The position numbers and the translations under genes are program-made. A stretch of 64,000 nucleotides of DNA from positions 1,178,001 to 1,242,000 of the forward strand of contig CP126195.1 in assembly GCA_030272155.1 (NCBI GenBank), in the 5' to 3' direction. Below the pieces are notes generated by a model. It ran no database searches. It was not told where the DNA came from and worked only from the letters and a program-made list of their open reading frames with translations. This document shows positions 32,389-45,234 of the stretch, piece after piece (position 1 is the stretch's first letter; each line of letters starts with the position of its first letter). The DNA is from Tetradesmus obliquus (taxonomy: Eukaryota > Chlorophyta > Chlorophyceae > Sphaeropleales > Scenedesmaceae).

Positions 32389-34592
32389 ATGCCTGCAGGG
32401 GGGCTGTCCATGGTGCGCAAGCACCCTTCAGGATGGAAGAGCAACCGCAGCACCACGGCCATGAGGGTGGCGGCGGTGGTGTGTGTGATAATGGCTTTGA
32501 CCACAGCTGACGAAAAGTTTACGCCCGCATATTATTACAGAGAGCAGTACCCTGACTACGCCAAGGAGGTACACGGGGACCTGAACCGGTTCTGCAAACT
32601 TCATCACAAGAACTTCACAGCAAACGGCACAGTGGCTACACCCAAGCATGGCGGCAGGCCCTCAAATGTCCCACATGCTGTCGCCTTCCATGCCAGCACA
32701 ATATTCAAGGCTGGCAAGGTGGTAAAGGCCTACCCATCGGCAGATTCAAAGAGAAAGGTTGATGTGCACGTGTGGTGGACTTCAATCGAAGTCGCATGTC
32801 AGGAAAATGACACACTGCGCCAGCTGTGCACTGACTACAACATCACACCCAAGAGACTGCTGAAGTACATGAAATGGGCTGACCCCGACCTGGTGCGCAG
32901 GAGAATAGATGTGAAGCTGGACTTGACAAAGATACAGAAACAAAGGCGAAAGGCAGCAGCTGCGGCGCTGTGGCAGAAGTACCAAAGTGACCCCGACATG
33001 CTGCAGCGCATATATTTCATTGATGAGTGCAAATTCTGGATGTCAGACCTGGCAGGCGGCTCCGTCAAGGTCTATTGTGATGCACACAATGAAAACGTGC
33101 ATGCTGTGCTGCCATGCAAATGGATGCGCAAGGGCAAGGACGCAGAGCCGGTCAAGTTGCACTTTGTCTGCGCCGTCAACGCTGTGCACGGGCCCGTCTA
33201 CTGCAATTTTGTCACCGGCACAACAGACAACAAGGACCATGCTGGCAACCTCAATGTACCGTACATGGTGAGTGTGCGCTGCTACTGCGCAGGCGCCTGC
33301 CATCGAAAGACATGCCAGCCCTGCTGTACTGTGTAGTAACAGTCCCGCAGAGCTTTTTTTAGTGCTGTAGTGAAGCTGCAGCGCTGCCCGTCCTCTGCTG
33401 TGAACATAACAGCAGAGTAACTTGGTGACAGTACAATGACACCACCTGCAGCAGCAAGCTGGAAATTAATGTGCAAGGATTGGTGCATGTCACATCCGCG
33501 CGTGCTCACGCGCAGCACACTGACCCCTGGCTGCAGCCAGTTGTCATATGCTGCAGCGCAGAACTCAAAGTCGCGCTCCAGCACCTGCTGCCTGCTGCTG
33601 CTGTAATAACCCTTGTCATGACATGAGCCATCAGCTTGAATCAGCATGTTGTGCTGTGCATGGAGGAAATCAATCCGCCCATCCCACCAGTCCACTGCTA
33701 CCTGAGCACACATACTGCTGCTGATGCCTAACCAATACAGCATGCACACCAGCTGCTCCTCGCTTGTGTGCATGTAGCCCATGCATGTGCCAACCATATC
33801 AGCCAGCACACATGCACACATCTTGCACTGAAGCGCTGCTGCTGTGGCGACTGCACGCGGCGCGCAGAACTTGAAGTGCTGCACACCTGGCAAGCAGCCA
33901 GTCAAGCCCCAGAACAATCTCTGCCCCCTCATAGACTTGGTGATGTATCTGACCTTGTCTGCACTGAGCCTGATGTAGAAGCGTCCCATCGCATCCATCC
34001 ACACCGCTGCGTTGCGCTCCTGCGCTGCTAACAAGGCTGCGCGCTGCCAATCCGGCAATTCTTGCACCTGCAGTTGAAGGACAAACCAACCCAGCAGGCC
34101 AAGAGCATGACTCAGCTGGAGTTTGTTCACTGCATGATGGAGATCAGAGACATAGCCAACCAACAGCAGGCGCAGCGCGGCACTACGCCGCTGTACATCT
34201 TTGACAACCCAAGTGTTCACCTGGGGAAGGATGGCCTACAGATGTTGGTTGCAGGTGGCATCAATGAAGATCAACTGCTGCACATTGCACCCTACTCCCC
34301 AGATTTCAACAAGCCCATTGAACATGCATTTGGCAGCCTCAAAGCAGCCTTCCGCAACTACTTGTATAACAGCTGCCAGCTGGGTGGTGCTGATGTGAAG
34401 CCGCGAGACCTGCAGCACGGCCTGTACAACACCTTTATGAAGATCACAGCTGCATCTGTCATGGCTGATGTATTGAAGCTGCCAGATTTGTGGAACATGG
34501 TGCGCAGCCGCAAGAGGAGTCTTTGTGTGTGCCGAGACGGGAAGCAGCGCCGCGGCACTGCTGGCGACTACCCCAGGAAAGACCAGCGCTGA
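32389..34592 (+). CDS. DDE transposase (copy 9)
   Basis: Exons 32389-33267 and 34074-34592, intron 33268-34073. Confidence 0.85.
33282..33998 (-). CDS. Antisense EDxHD-like nuclease ORF (copy 9)
   Basis: Intact 238-codon frame nested in intron 33268-34073. Confidence 0.55.
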   Translation of the reverse strand: MDAMGRFYIRLSADKVRYITKSMRGQRLFWGLTGCLPGVQHFKFCAPRAVATAAALQCKMCACVLADMVGTCMGYMHTSEEQLVCMLYWLGISSSMCAQVAVDWWDGRIDFLHAQHNMLIQADGSCHDKGYYSSSRQQVLERDFEFCAAAYDNWLQPGVSVLRVSTRGCDMHQSLHINFQLAAAGGVIVLSPSYSAVMFTAEDGQRCSFTTALKKALRDCYYTVQQGWHVFRWQAPAQ

Positions 34593-35840
34593 GTCTGCTG
34601 TTGTGCTGCTGCATGGCATGTAGGGATTGTGGCTGTCAGCTGCATGCAAGATGGCTGGCCAGCAGTGCACAGGGTGTCACTCAGAGAGCCCTTGAGCTCA
34701 CCTGTTTGAGGGCACCTGCGCTTGTCGCCGTCCTGCATGTTCGCACCGCCCGGGGCTTGGGAGGTGCTGGCACCATGCTGCTGTAGGGTGGTTACTTCCT
34801 GGTGTTCACCTGAGAGCGAGTGTGGGAACAAAATGGCATGTTCAGAAGCTTATTGTATGAGTAAACTACATGTGGATGTTGTGCTTTGGTGCTCAGACTT
34901 GTCAGGAGCGGTTCCTGCTTCAAACGACTGCTGCAAGGCAGCAAGGCACTTGGTGGCCATTTCACATACAGGCATTTGCAGTCATGCTGAATTGCCGAAT
35001 GTAATGGTAAAATTCCTGTCATAATTCAACTACGCTCGAAGCTCTTGAACATGGCTCCTGCTGCTGTCACTCGCGTTGGTTGTGACGACTGTTGGCCTGC
35101 CAAGCGATATGCACGGAGCCTGCAAGAAACCTTGCGGTCGATTAACTTTTAAATTTGACGATTGATTTAAGCATGGCTTGAGCCGAAATAAACTGCGATA
35201 TGGTGAAGAACTTCAAGACGGAAAGGTGCCCTGAAACAAGCCTGCTCCGAGCCACACAGCTGCCACGCTGCCAACTTATCATCGTCGACACATTATGCAA
35301 CGTACCTTTGGTTGAAGCAGAAAACCAATCCTGACGGGCCCTCGCAAGCCCACGTTGCAGGTGAGCCTGACGGGTCAACACGGATGTCCAGAGCACTGCA
35401 GCTCGATCGCGTTGCTGCAGCACCTACATACAATTTGTTTTGAACATTGAACGACGTTAAACACAGCGCAGTGCTGAAAGGCTTCGCCAAAAAATTAGGT
35501 GGCAGCAGTGAGGCACCTGCTGGCACATGCTGCTGCTGTCACGCCCACCAACAACTGCAGTTGAAAAACACATGCCACCGTGATTCACAGCACACATAGC
35601 TGTAACGTTTCCTGTTGTCTGCTGCTGCTGCTGCTCCTGCCCAGGCAGATATCATATATCGCAAACAGTGCTACTGCCGCAGTAAAATCAGCTGCATACC
35701 CAGCAGCAGCAGGAGCACATCAGCCATAGCATAAAAAGGTAGGTGTGCACTTCAGGCACCAAGTCCAGGAACAGCAACAGAAGGGATGCAGTGCAGGCTA
35801 TGAACTGCTGCAGCAAAGGCTGGCATGCAATCACAGTCTC

Positions 35841-36560
35841 AGCTGGGTATGGTACAAACGTAGCATCTGCATTTTGCAACAAATCAACACAGCTTGCAAG
35901 CAGACAGCCATGCTGGCATAGCAACCTGCTGTATGTGGCAGGCACAGTAAGGCACAGCTGCCAGTGCTGCTGCTTTGGTTTGCTTGCATCCCAACTGCAC
36001 AGCAGGGCCCCCACCTGCCAGCAGCAGCAGCTTCAAACTGCTAGTAATTTTGAGCTCCAGAATTCGCCTTGATCACACAAGAAGGATGTTTGCAGGAAAC
36101 TGTGTAGAATACTAGTCCTCAACAAACTCTGTGCAGCCACACTAGCTGCACGCGCGCAGCAGCTGCCGGTGGGCCTGAAGCGGTGTTGCGCACTATGTAA
36201 CAGATATGACAGTTGAAACTGTATGTGCAGCGCACAGCGCCAAGCAGCAGAGCGCAACAGCAGCGGCAGGGCACTTGGCACACCAGAACTGCAGTGCCTG
36301 ATCAGCCAGCAAGGGAAGCCCAGAAGTATTACATTACACATCAAAACATGTTGCAGGCAGCAGCACCCACAGCAACACTCTACAGCGCAAGTTAACATAT
36401 GTAACAGTCGAGTCGGGGCACTTCAGGGCAACGTGTTTTTAGCTCTTTTCTTGCAGCACACTGTGCCACTGCTAACAGCTCAAATTGATTTAGATTCGTC
36501 GTTGAAAGCTTGACATTTATATGTAGGCCACTTGTTCGCTACGTTTGTACCATGCCCAGC
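35841..36560. mobile_element. 720 bp MITE-like element (copy 6)
   Basis: Filled junction upstream of transposase copy 10. Confidence 0.65.
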
Positions 36561-36670
36561 TGAGACCGGTCAAACTCCATGATGCCGCAGGCTGTTGTTT
36601 GACCTGACCAGTTACTTCTGTTCACACTGCTGCTAGAAGCACAGCTAACATATCCATACGTTTTGGATTC

Positions 36671-38874
36671 ATGCCTGCAGGGGGGCTGTCCATGGTGCGC
36701 AAGCACCCTTCAGGATGGAAGAGCAACCGCAGCACCACGGCCATGAGGGTGGCGGCGGTGGTGTGTGTGATAATGGCTTTGACCACAGCTGACGAAAAGT
36801 TTACGCCCGCATATTATTACAGAGAGCAGTACCCTGACTACGCCAAGGAGGTACACGGGGACCTGAACCGGTTCTGCAAACTTCATCACAAGAACTTCAC
36901 AGCAAACGGCACAGTGGCTACACCCAAGCATGGCGGCAGGCCCTCAAATGTCCCACATGCTGTCGCCTTCCATGCCAGCACAATATTCAAGGCTGGCAAG
37001 GTGGTAAAGGCCTACCCATCGGCAGATTCAAAGAGAAAGGTTGATGTGCACGTGTGGTGGACTTCAATCGAAGTCGCATGTCAGGAAAATGACACACTGC
37101 GCCAGCTGTGCACTGACTACAACATCACACCCAAGAGACTGCTGAAGTACATGAAATGGGCTGACCCCGACCTGGTGCGCAGGAGAATAGATGTGAAGCT
37201 GGACTTGACAAAGATACAGAAACAAAGGCGAAAGGCAGCAGCTGCGGCGCTGTGGCAGAAGTACCAAAGTGACCCCGACATGCTGCAGCGCATATATTTC
37301 ATTGATGAGTGCAAATTCTGGATGTCAGACCTGGCAGGCGGCTCCGTCAAGGTCTATTGTGATGCACACAATGAAAACGTGCATGCTGTGCTGCCATGCA
37401 AATGGATGCGCAAGGGCAAGGACGCAGAGCCGGTCAAGTTGCACTTTGTCTGCGCCGTCAACGCTGTGCACGGGCCCGTCTACTGCAATTTTGTCACCGG
37501 CACAACAGACAACAAGGACCATGCTGGCAACCTCAATGTACCGTACATGGTGAGTGTGCGCTGCTACTGCGCAGGCGCCTGCCATCGAAAGACATGCCAG
37601 CCCTGCTGTACTGTGTAGTAACAGTCCCGCAGAGCTTTTTTTAGTGCTGTAGTGAAGCTGCAGCGCTGCCCGTCCTCTGCTGTGAACATAACAGCAGAGT
37701 AACTTGGTGACAGTACAATGACACCACCTGCAGCAGCAAGCTGGAAATTAATGTGCAAGGATTGGTGCATGTCACATCCGCGCGTGCTCACGCGCAGCAC
37801 ACTGACCCCTGGCTGCAGCCAGTTGTCATATGCTGCAGCGCAGAACTCAAAGTCGCGCTCCAGCACCTGCTGCCTGCTGCTGCTGTAATAACCCTTGTCA
37901 TGACATGAGCCATCAGCTTGAATCAGCATGTTGTGCTGTGCATGGAGGAAATCAATCCGCCCATCCCACCAGTCCACTGCTACCTGAGCACACATACTGC
38001 TGCTGATGCCTAACCAATACAGCATGCACACCAGCTGCTCCTCGCTTGTGTGCATGTAGCCCATGCATGTGCCAACCATATCAGCCAGCACACATGCACA
38101 CATCTTGCACTGAAGCGCTGCTGCTGTGGCGACTGCACGCGGCGCGCAGAACTTGAAGTGCTGCACACCTGGCAAGCAGCCAGTCAAGCCCCAGAACAAT
38201 CTCTGCCCCCTCATAGACTTGGTGATGTATCTGACCTTGTCTGCACTGAGCCTGATGTAGAAGCGTCCCATCGCATCCATCCACACCGCTGCGTTGCGCT
38301 CCTGCGCTGCTAACAAGGCTGCGCGCTGCCAATCCGGCAATTCTTGCACCTGCAGTTGAAGGACAAACCAACCCAGCAGGCCAAGAGCATGACTCAGCTG
38401 GAGTTTGTTCACTGCATGATGGAGATCAGAGACATAGCCAACCAACAGCAGGCGCAGCGCGGCACTACGCCGCTGTACATCTTTGACAACCCAAGTGTTC
38501 ACCTGGGGAAGGATGGCCTACAGATGTTGGTTGCAGGTGGCATCAATGAAGATCAACTGCTGCACATTGCACCCTACTCCCCAGATTTCAACAAGCCCAT
38601 TGAACATGCATTTGGCAGCCTCAAAGCAGCCTTCCGCAACTACTTGTATAACAGCTGCCAGCTGGGTGGTGCTGATGTGAAGCCGCGAGACCTGCAGCAC
38701 GGCCTGTACAACACCTTTATGAAGATCACAGCTGCATCTGTCATGGCTGATGTATTGAAGCTGCCAGATTTGTGGAACATGGTGCGCAGCCGCAAGAGGA
38801 GTCTTTGTGTGTGCCGAGACGGGAAGCAGCGCCGCGGCACTGCTGGCGACTACCCCAGGAAAGACCAGCGCTGA
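36671..38874 (+). CDS. DDE transposase (copy 10)
   Basis: Exons 36671-37549 and 38356-38874, intron 37550-38355. Confidence 0.85.
37564..38280 (-). CDS. Antisense EDxHD-like nuclease ORF (copy 10)
   Basis: Intact 238-codon frame nested in intron 37550-38355. Confidence 0.55.
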   Translation of the reverse strand: MDAMGRFYIRLSADKVRYITKSMRGQRLFWGLTGCLPGVQHFKFCAPRAVATAAALQCKMCACVLADMVGTCMGYMHTSEEQLVCMLYWLGISSSMCAQVAVDWWDGRIDFLHAQHNMLIQADGSCHDKGYYSSSRQQVLERDFEFCAAAYDNWLQPGVSVLRVSTRGCDMHQSLHINFQLAAAGGVIVLSPSYSAVMFTAEDGQRCSFTTALKKALRDCYYTVQQGWHVFRWQAPAQ

Positions 38875-40122
38875 GTCTGCTGTTGTGCTGCTGCATGGCA
38901 TGTAGGGATTGTGGCTGTCAGCTGCATGCAAGATGGCTGGCCAGCAGTGCACAGGGTGTCACTCAGAGAGCCCTTGAGCTCACCTGTTTGAGGGCACCTG
39001 CGCTTGTCGCCGTCCTGCATGTTCGCACCGCCCGGGGCTTGGGAGGTGCTGGCACCATGCTGCTGTAGGGTGGTTACTTCCTGGTGTTCACCTGAGAGCG
39101 AGTGTGGGAACAAAATGGCATGTTCAGAAGCTTATTGTATGAGTAAACTACATGTGGATGTTGTGCTTTGGTGCTCAGACTTGTCAGGAGCGGTTCCTGC
39201 TTCAAACGACTGCTGCAAGGCAGCAAGGCACTTGGTGGCCATTTCACATACAGGCATTTGCAGTCATGCTGAATTGCCGAATGTAATGGTAAAATTCCTG
39301 TCATAATTCAACTACGCTCGAAGCTCTTGAACATGGCTCCTGCTGCTGTCACTCGCGTTGGTTGTGACGACTGTTGGCCTGCCAAGCGATATGCACGGAG
39401 CCTGCAAGAAACCTTGCGGTCGATTAACTTTTAAATTTGACGATTGATTTAAGCATGGCTTGAGCCGAAATAAACTGCGATATGGTGAAGAACTTCAAGA
39501 CGGAAAGGTGCCCTGAAACAAGCCTGCTCCGAGCCACACAGCTGCCACGCTGCCAACTTATCATCGTCGACACATTATGCAACGTACCTTTGGTTGAAGC
39601 AGAAAACCAATCCTGACGGGCCCTCGCAAGCCCACGTTGCAGGTGAGCCTGACGGGTCAACACGGATGTCCAGAGCACTGCAGCTCGATCGCGTTGCTGC
39701 AGCACCTACATACAATTTGTTTTGAACATTGAACGACGTTAAACACAGCGCAGTGCTGAAAGGCTTCGCCAAAAAATTAGGTGGCAGCAGTGAGGCACCT
39801 GCTGGCACATGCTGCTGCTGTCACGCCCACCAACAACTGCAGTTGAAAAACACATGCCACCGTGATTCACAGCACACATAGCTGTAACGTTTCCTGTTGT
39901 CTGCTGCTGCTGCTGCTCCTGCCCAGGCAGATATCATATATCGCAAACAGTGCTACTGCCGCAGTAAAATCAGCTGCATACCCAGCAGCAGCAGGAGCAC
40001 ATCAGCCATAGCATAAAAAGGTAGGTGTGCACTTCAGGCACCAAGTCCAGGAACAGCAACAGAAGGGATGCAGTGCAGGCTATGAACTGCTGCAGCAAAG
40101 GCTGGCATGCAATCACAGTCTC

Positions 40123-40842
40123 AGCTGGGTATGGTACAAACGTAGCATCTGCATTTTGCAACAAATCAACACAGCTTGCAAGCAGACAGCCATGCTGGCA
40201 TAGCAACCTGCTGTATGTGGCAGGCACAGTAAGGCACAGCTGCCAGTGCTGCTGCTTTGGTTTGCTTGCATCCCAACTGCACAGCAGGGCCCCCACCTGC
40301 CAGCAGCAGCAGCTTCAAACTGCTAGTAATTTTGAGCTCCAGAATTCGCCTTGATCACACAAGAAGGATGTTTGCAGGAAACTGTGTAGAATACTAGTCC
40401 TCAACAAACTCTGTGCAGCCACACTAGCTGCACGCGCGCAGCAGCTGCCGGTGGGCCTGAAGCGGTGTTGCGCACTATGTAACAGATATGACAGTTGAAA
40501 CTGTATGTGCAGCGCACAGCGCCAAGCAGCAGAGCGCAACAGCAGCGGCAGGGCACTTGGCACACCAGAACTGCAGTGCCTGATCAGCCAGCAAGGGAAG
40601 CCCAGAAGTATTACATTACACATCAAAACATGTTGCAGGCAGCAGCACCCACAGCAACACTCTACAGCGCAAGTTAACATATGTAACAGTCGAGTCGGGG
40701 CACTTCAGGGCAACGTGTTTTTAGCTCTTTTCTTGCAGCACACTGTGCCACTGCTAACAGCTCAAATTGATTTAGATTCGTCGTTGAAAGCTTGACATTT
40801 ATATGTAGGCCACTTGTTCGCTACGTTTGTACCATGCCCAGC
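40123..40842. mobile_element. 720 bp MITE-like element (copy 7)
   Basis: Filled junction upstream of transposase copy 11. Confidence 0.65.
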
Positions 40843-40952
40843 TGAGACCGGTCAAACTCCATGATGCCGCAGGCTGTTGTTTGACCTGACCAGTTACTTC
40901 TGTTCACACTGCTGCTAGAAGCACAGCTAACATATCCATACGTTTTGGATTC

Positions 40953-43156
40953 ATGCCTGCAGGGGGGCTGTCCATGGTGCGCAAGCACCCTTCAGGATGG
41001 AAGAGCAACCGCAGCACCACGGCCATGAGGGTGGCGGCGGTGGTGTGTGTGATAATGGCTTTGACCACAGCTGACGAAAAGTTTACGCCCGCATATTATT
41101 ACAGAGAGCAGTACCCTGACTACGCCAAGGAGGTACACGGGGACCTGAACCGGTTCTGCAAACTTCATCACAAGAACTTCACAGCAAACGGCACAGTGGC
41201 TACACCCAAGCATGGCGGCAGGCCCTCAAATGTCCCACATGCTGTCGCCTTCCATGCCAGCACAATATTCAAGGCTGGCAAGGTGGTAAAGGCCTACCCA
41301 TCGGCAGATTCAAAGAGAAAGGTTGATGTGCACGTGTGGTGGACTTCAATCGAAGTCGCATGTCAGGAAAATGACACACTGCGCCAGCTGTGCACTGACT
41401 ACAACATCACACCCAAGAGACTGCTGAAGTACATGAAATGGGCTGACCCCGACCTGGTGCGCAGGAGAATAGATGTGAAGCTGGACTTGACAAAGATACA
41501 GAAACAAAGGCGAAAGGCAGCAGCTGCGGCGCTGTGGCAGAAGTACCAAAGTGACCCCGACATGCTGCAGCGCATATATTTCATTGATGAGTGCAAATTC
41601 TGGATGTCAGACCTGGCAGGCGGCTCCGTCAAGGTCTATTGTGATGCACACAATGAAAACGTGCATGCTGTGCTGCCATGCAAATGGATGCGCAAGGGCA
41701 AGGACGCAGAGCCGGTCAAGTTGCACTTTGTCTGCGCCGTCAACGCTGTGCACGGGCCCGTCTACTGCAATTTTGTCACCGGCACAACAGACAACAAGGA
41801 CCATGCTGGCAACCTCAATGTACCGTACATGGTGAGTGTGCGCTGCTACTGCGCAGGCGCCTGCCATCGAAAGACATGCCAGCCCTGCTGTACTGTGTAG
41901 TAACAGTCCCGCAGAGCTTTTTTTAGTGCTGTAGTGAAGCTGCAGCGCTGCCCGTCCTCTGCTGTGAACATAACAGCAGAGTAACTTGGTGACAGTACAA
42001 TGACACCACCTGCAGCAGCAAGCTGGAAATTAATGTGCAAGGATTGGTGCATGTCACATCCGCGCGTGCTCACGCGCAGCACACTGACCCCTGGCTGCAG
42101 CCAGTTGTCATATGCTGCAGCGCAGAACTCAAAGTCGCGCTCCAGCACCTGCTGCCTGCTGCTGCTGTAATAACCCTTGTCATGACATGAGCCATCAGCT
42201 TGAATCAGCATGTTGTGCTGTGCATGGAGGAAATCAATCCGCCCATCCCACCAGTCCACTGCTACCTGAGCACACATACTGCTGCTGATGCCTAACCAAT
42301 ACAGCATGCACACCAGCTGCTCCTCGCTTGTGTGCATGTAGCCCATGCATGTGCCAACCATATCAGCCAGCACACATGCACACATCTTGCACTGAAGCGC
42401 TGCTGCTGTGGCGACTGCACGCGGCGCGCAGAACTTGAAGTGCTGCACACCTGGCAAGCAGCCAGTCAAGCCCCAGAACAATCTCTGCCCCCTCATAGAC
42501 TTGGTGATGTATCTGACCTTGTCTGCACTGAGCCTGATGTAGAAGCGTCCCATCGCATCCATCCACACCGCTGCGTTGCGCTCCTGCGCTGCTAACAAGG
42601 CTGCGCGCTGCCAATCCGGCAATTCTTGCACCTGCAGTTGAAGGACAAACCAACCCAGCAGGCCAAGAGCATGACTCAGCTGGAGTTTGTTCACTGCATG
42701 ATGGAGATCAGAGACATAGCCAACCAACAGCAGGCGCAGCGCGGCACTACGCCGCTGTACATCTTTGACAACCCAAGTGTTCACCTGGGGAAGGATGGCC
42801 TACAGATGTTGGTTGCAGGTGGCATCAATGAAGATCAACTGCTGCACATTGCACCCTACTCCCCAGATTTCAACAAGCCCATTGAACATGCATTTGGCAG
42901 CCTCAAAGCAGCCTTCCGCAACTACTTGTATAACAGCTGCCAGCTGGGTGGTGCTGATGTGAAGCCGCGAGACCTGCAGCACGGCCTGTACAACACCTTT
43001 ATGAAGATCACAGCTGCATCTGTCATGGCTGATGTATTGAAGCTGCCAGATTTGTGGAACATGGTGCGCAGCCGCAAGAGGAGTCTTTGTGTGTGCCGAG
43101 ACGGGAAGCAGCGCCGCGGCACTGCTGGCGACTACCCCAGGAAAGACCAGCGCTGA
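40953..43156 (+). CDS. DDE transposase (copy 11)
   Basis: Exons 40953-41831 and 42638-43156, intron 41832-42637. Confidence 0.85.
41846..42562 (-). CDS. Antisense EDxHD-like nuclease ORF (copy 11)
   Basis: Intact 238-codon frame nested in intron 41832-42637. Confidence 0.55.
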   Translation of the reverse strand: MDAMGRFYIRLSADKVRYITKSMRGQRLFWGLTGCLPGVQHFKFCAPRAVATAAALQCKMCACVLADMVGTCMGYMHTSEEQLVCMLYWLGISSSMCAQVAVDWWDGRIDFLHAQHNMLIQADGSCHDKGYYSSSRQQVLERDFEFCAAAYDNWLQPGVSVLRVSTRGCDMHQSLHINFQLAAAGGVIVLSPSYSAVMFTAEDGQRCSFTTALKKALRDCYYTVQQGWHVFRWQAPAQ

Positions 43157-44404
43157 GTCTGCTGTTGTGCTGCTGCATGGCATGTAGGGATTGTGGCTGT
43201 CAGCTGCATGCAAGATGGCTGGCCAGCAGTGCACAGGGTGTCACTCAGAGAGCCCTTGAGCTCACCTGTTTGAGGGCACCTGCGCTTGTCGCCGTCCTGC
43301 ATGTTCGCACCGCCCGGGGCTTGGGAGGTGCTGGCACCATGCTGCTGTAGGGTGGTTACTTCCTGGTGTTCACCTGAGAGCGAGTGTGGGAACAAAATGG
43401 CATGTTCAGAAGCTTATTGTATGAGTAAACTACATGTGGATGTTGTGCTTTGGTGCTCAGACTTGTCAGGAGCGGTTCCTGCTTCAAACGACTGCTGCAA
43501 GGCAGCAAGGCACTTGGTGGCCATTTCACATACAGGCATTTGCAGTCATGCTGAATTGCCGAATGTAATGGTAAAATTCCTGTCATAATTCAACTACGCT
43601 CGAAGCTCTTGAACATGGCTCCTGCTGCTGTCACTCGCGTTGGTTGTGACGACTGTTGGCCTGCCAAGCGATATGCACGGAGCCTGCAAGAAACCTTGCG
43701 GTCGATTAACTTTTAAATTTGACGATTGATTTAAGCATGGCTTGAGCCGAAATAAACTGCGATATGGTGAAGAACTTCAAGACGGAAAGGTGCCCTGAAA
43801 CAAGCCTGCTCCGAGCCACACAGCTGCCACGCTGCCAACTTATCATCGTCGACACATTATGCAACGTACCTTTGGTTGAAGCAGAAAACCAATCCTGACG
43901 GGCCCTCGCAAGCCCACGTTGCAGGTGAGCCTGACGGGTCAACACGGATGTCCAGAGCACTGCAGCTCGATCGCGTTGCTGCAGCACCTACATACAATTT
44001 GTTTTGAACATTGAACGACGTTAAACACAGCGCAGTGCTGAAAGGCTTCGCCAAAAAATTAGGTGGCAGCAGTGAGGCACCTGCTGGCACATGCTGCTGC
44101 TGTCACGCCCACCAACAACTGCAGTTGAAAAACACATGCCACCGTGATTCACAGCACACATAGCTGTAACGTTTCCTGTTGTCTGCTGCTGCTGCTGCTC
44201 CTGCCCAGGCAGATATCATATATCGCAAACAGTGCTACTGCCGCAGTAAAATCAGCTGCATACCCAGCAGCAGCAGGAGCACATCAGCCATAGCATAAAA
44301 AGGTAGGTGTGCACTTCAGGCACCAAGTCCAGGAACAGCAACAGAAGGGATGCAGTGCAGGCTATGAACTGCTGCAGCAAAGGCTGGCATGCAATCACAG
44401 TCTC

Positions 44405-45124
44405 AGCTGGGTATGGTACAAACGTAGCATCTGCATTTTGCAACAAATCAACACAGCTTGCAAGCAGACAGCCATGCTGGCATAGCAACCTGCTGTATGT
44501 GGCAGGCACAGTAAGGCACAGCTGCCAGTGCTGCTGCTTTGGTTTGCTTGCATCCCAACTGCACAGCAGGGCCCCCACCTGCCAGCAGCAGCAGCTTCAA
44601 ACTGCTAGTAATTTTGAGCTCCAGAATTCGCCTTGATCACACAAGAAGGATGTTTGCAGGAAACTGTGTAGAATACTAGTCCTCAACAAACTCTGTGCAG
44701 CCACACTAGCTGCACGCGCGCAGCAGCTGCCGGTGGGCCTGAAGCGGTGTTGCGCACTATGTAACAGATATGACAGTTGAAACTGTATGTGCAGCGCACA
44801 GCGCCAAGCAGCAGAGCGCAACAGCAGCGGCAGGGCACTTGGCACACCAGAACTGCAGTGCCTGATCAGCCAGCAAGGGAAGCCCAGAAGTATTACATTA
44901 CACATCAAAACATGTTGCAGGCAGCAGCACCCACAGCAACACTCTACAGCGCAAGTTAACATATGTAACAGTCGAGTCGGGGCACTTCAGGGCAACGTGT
45001 TTTTAGCTCTTTTCTTGCAGCACACTGTGCCACTGCTAACAGCTCAAATTGATTTAGATTCGTCGTTGAAAGCTTGACATTTATATGTAGGCCACTTGTT
45101 CGCTACGTTTGTACCATGCCCAGC
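44405..45124. mobile_element. 720 bp MITE-like element (copy 8)
   Basis: Filled junction upstream of transposase copy 12. Confidence 0.65.
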
Positions 45125-45234
45125 TGAGACCGGTCAAACTCCATGATGCCGCAGGCTGTTGTTTGACCTGACCAGTTACTTCTGTTCACACTGCTGCTAG
45201 AAGCACAGCTAACATATCCATACGTTTTGGATTC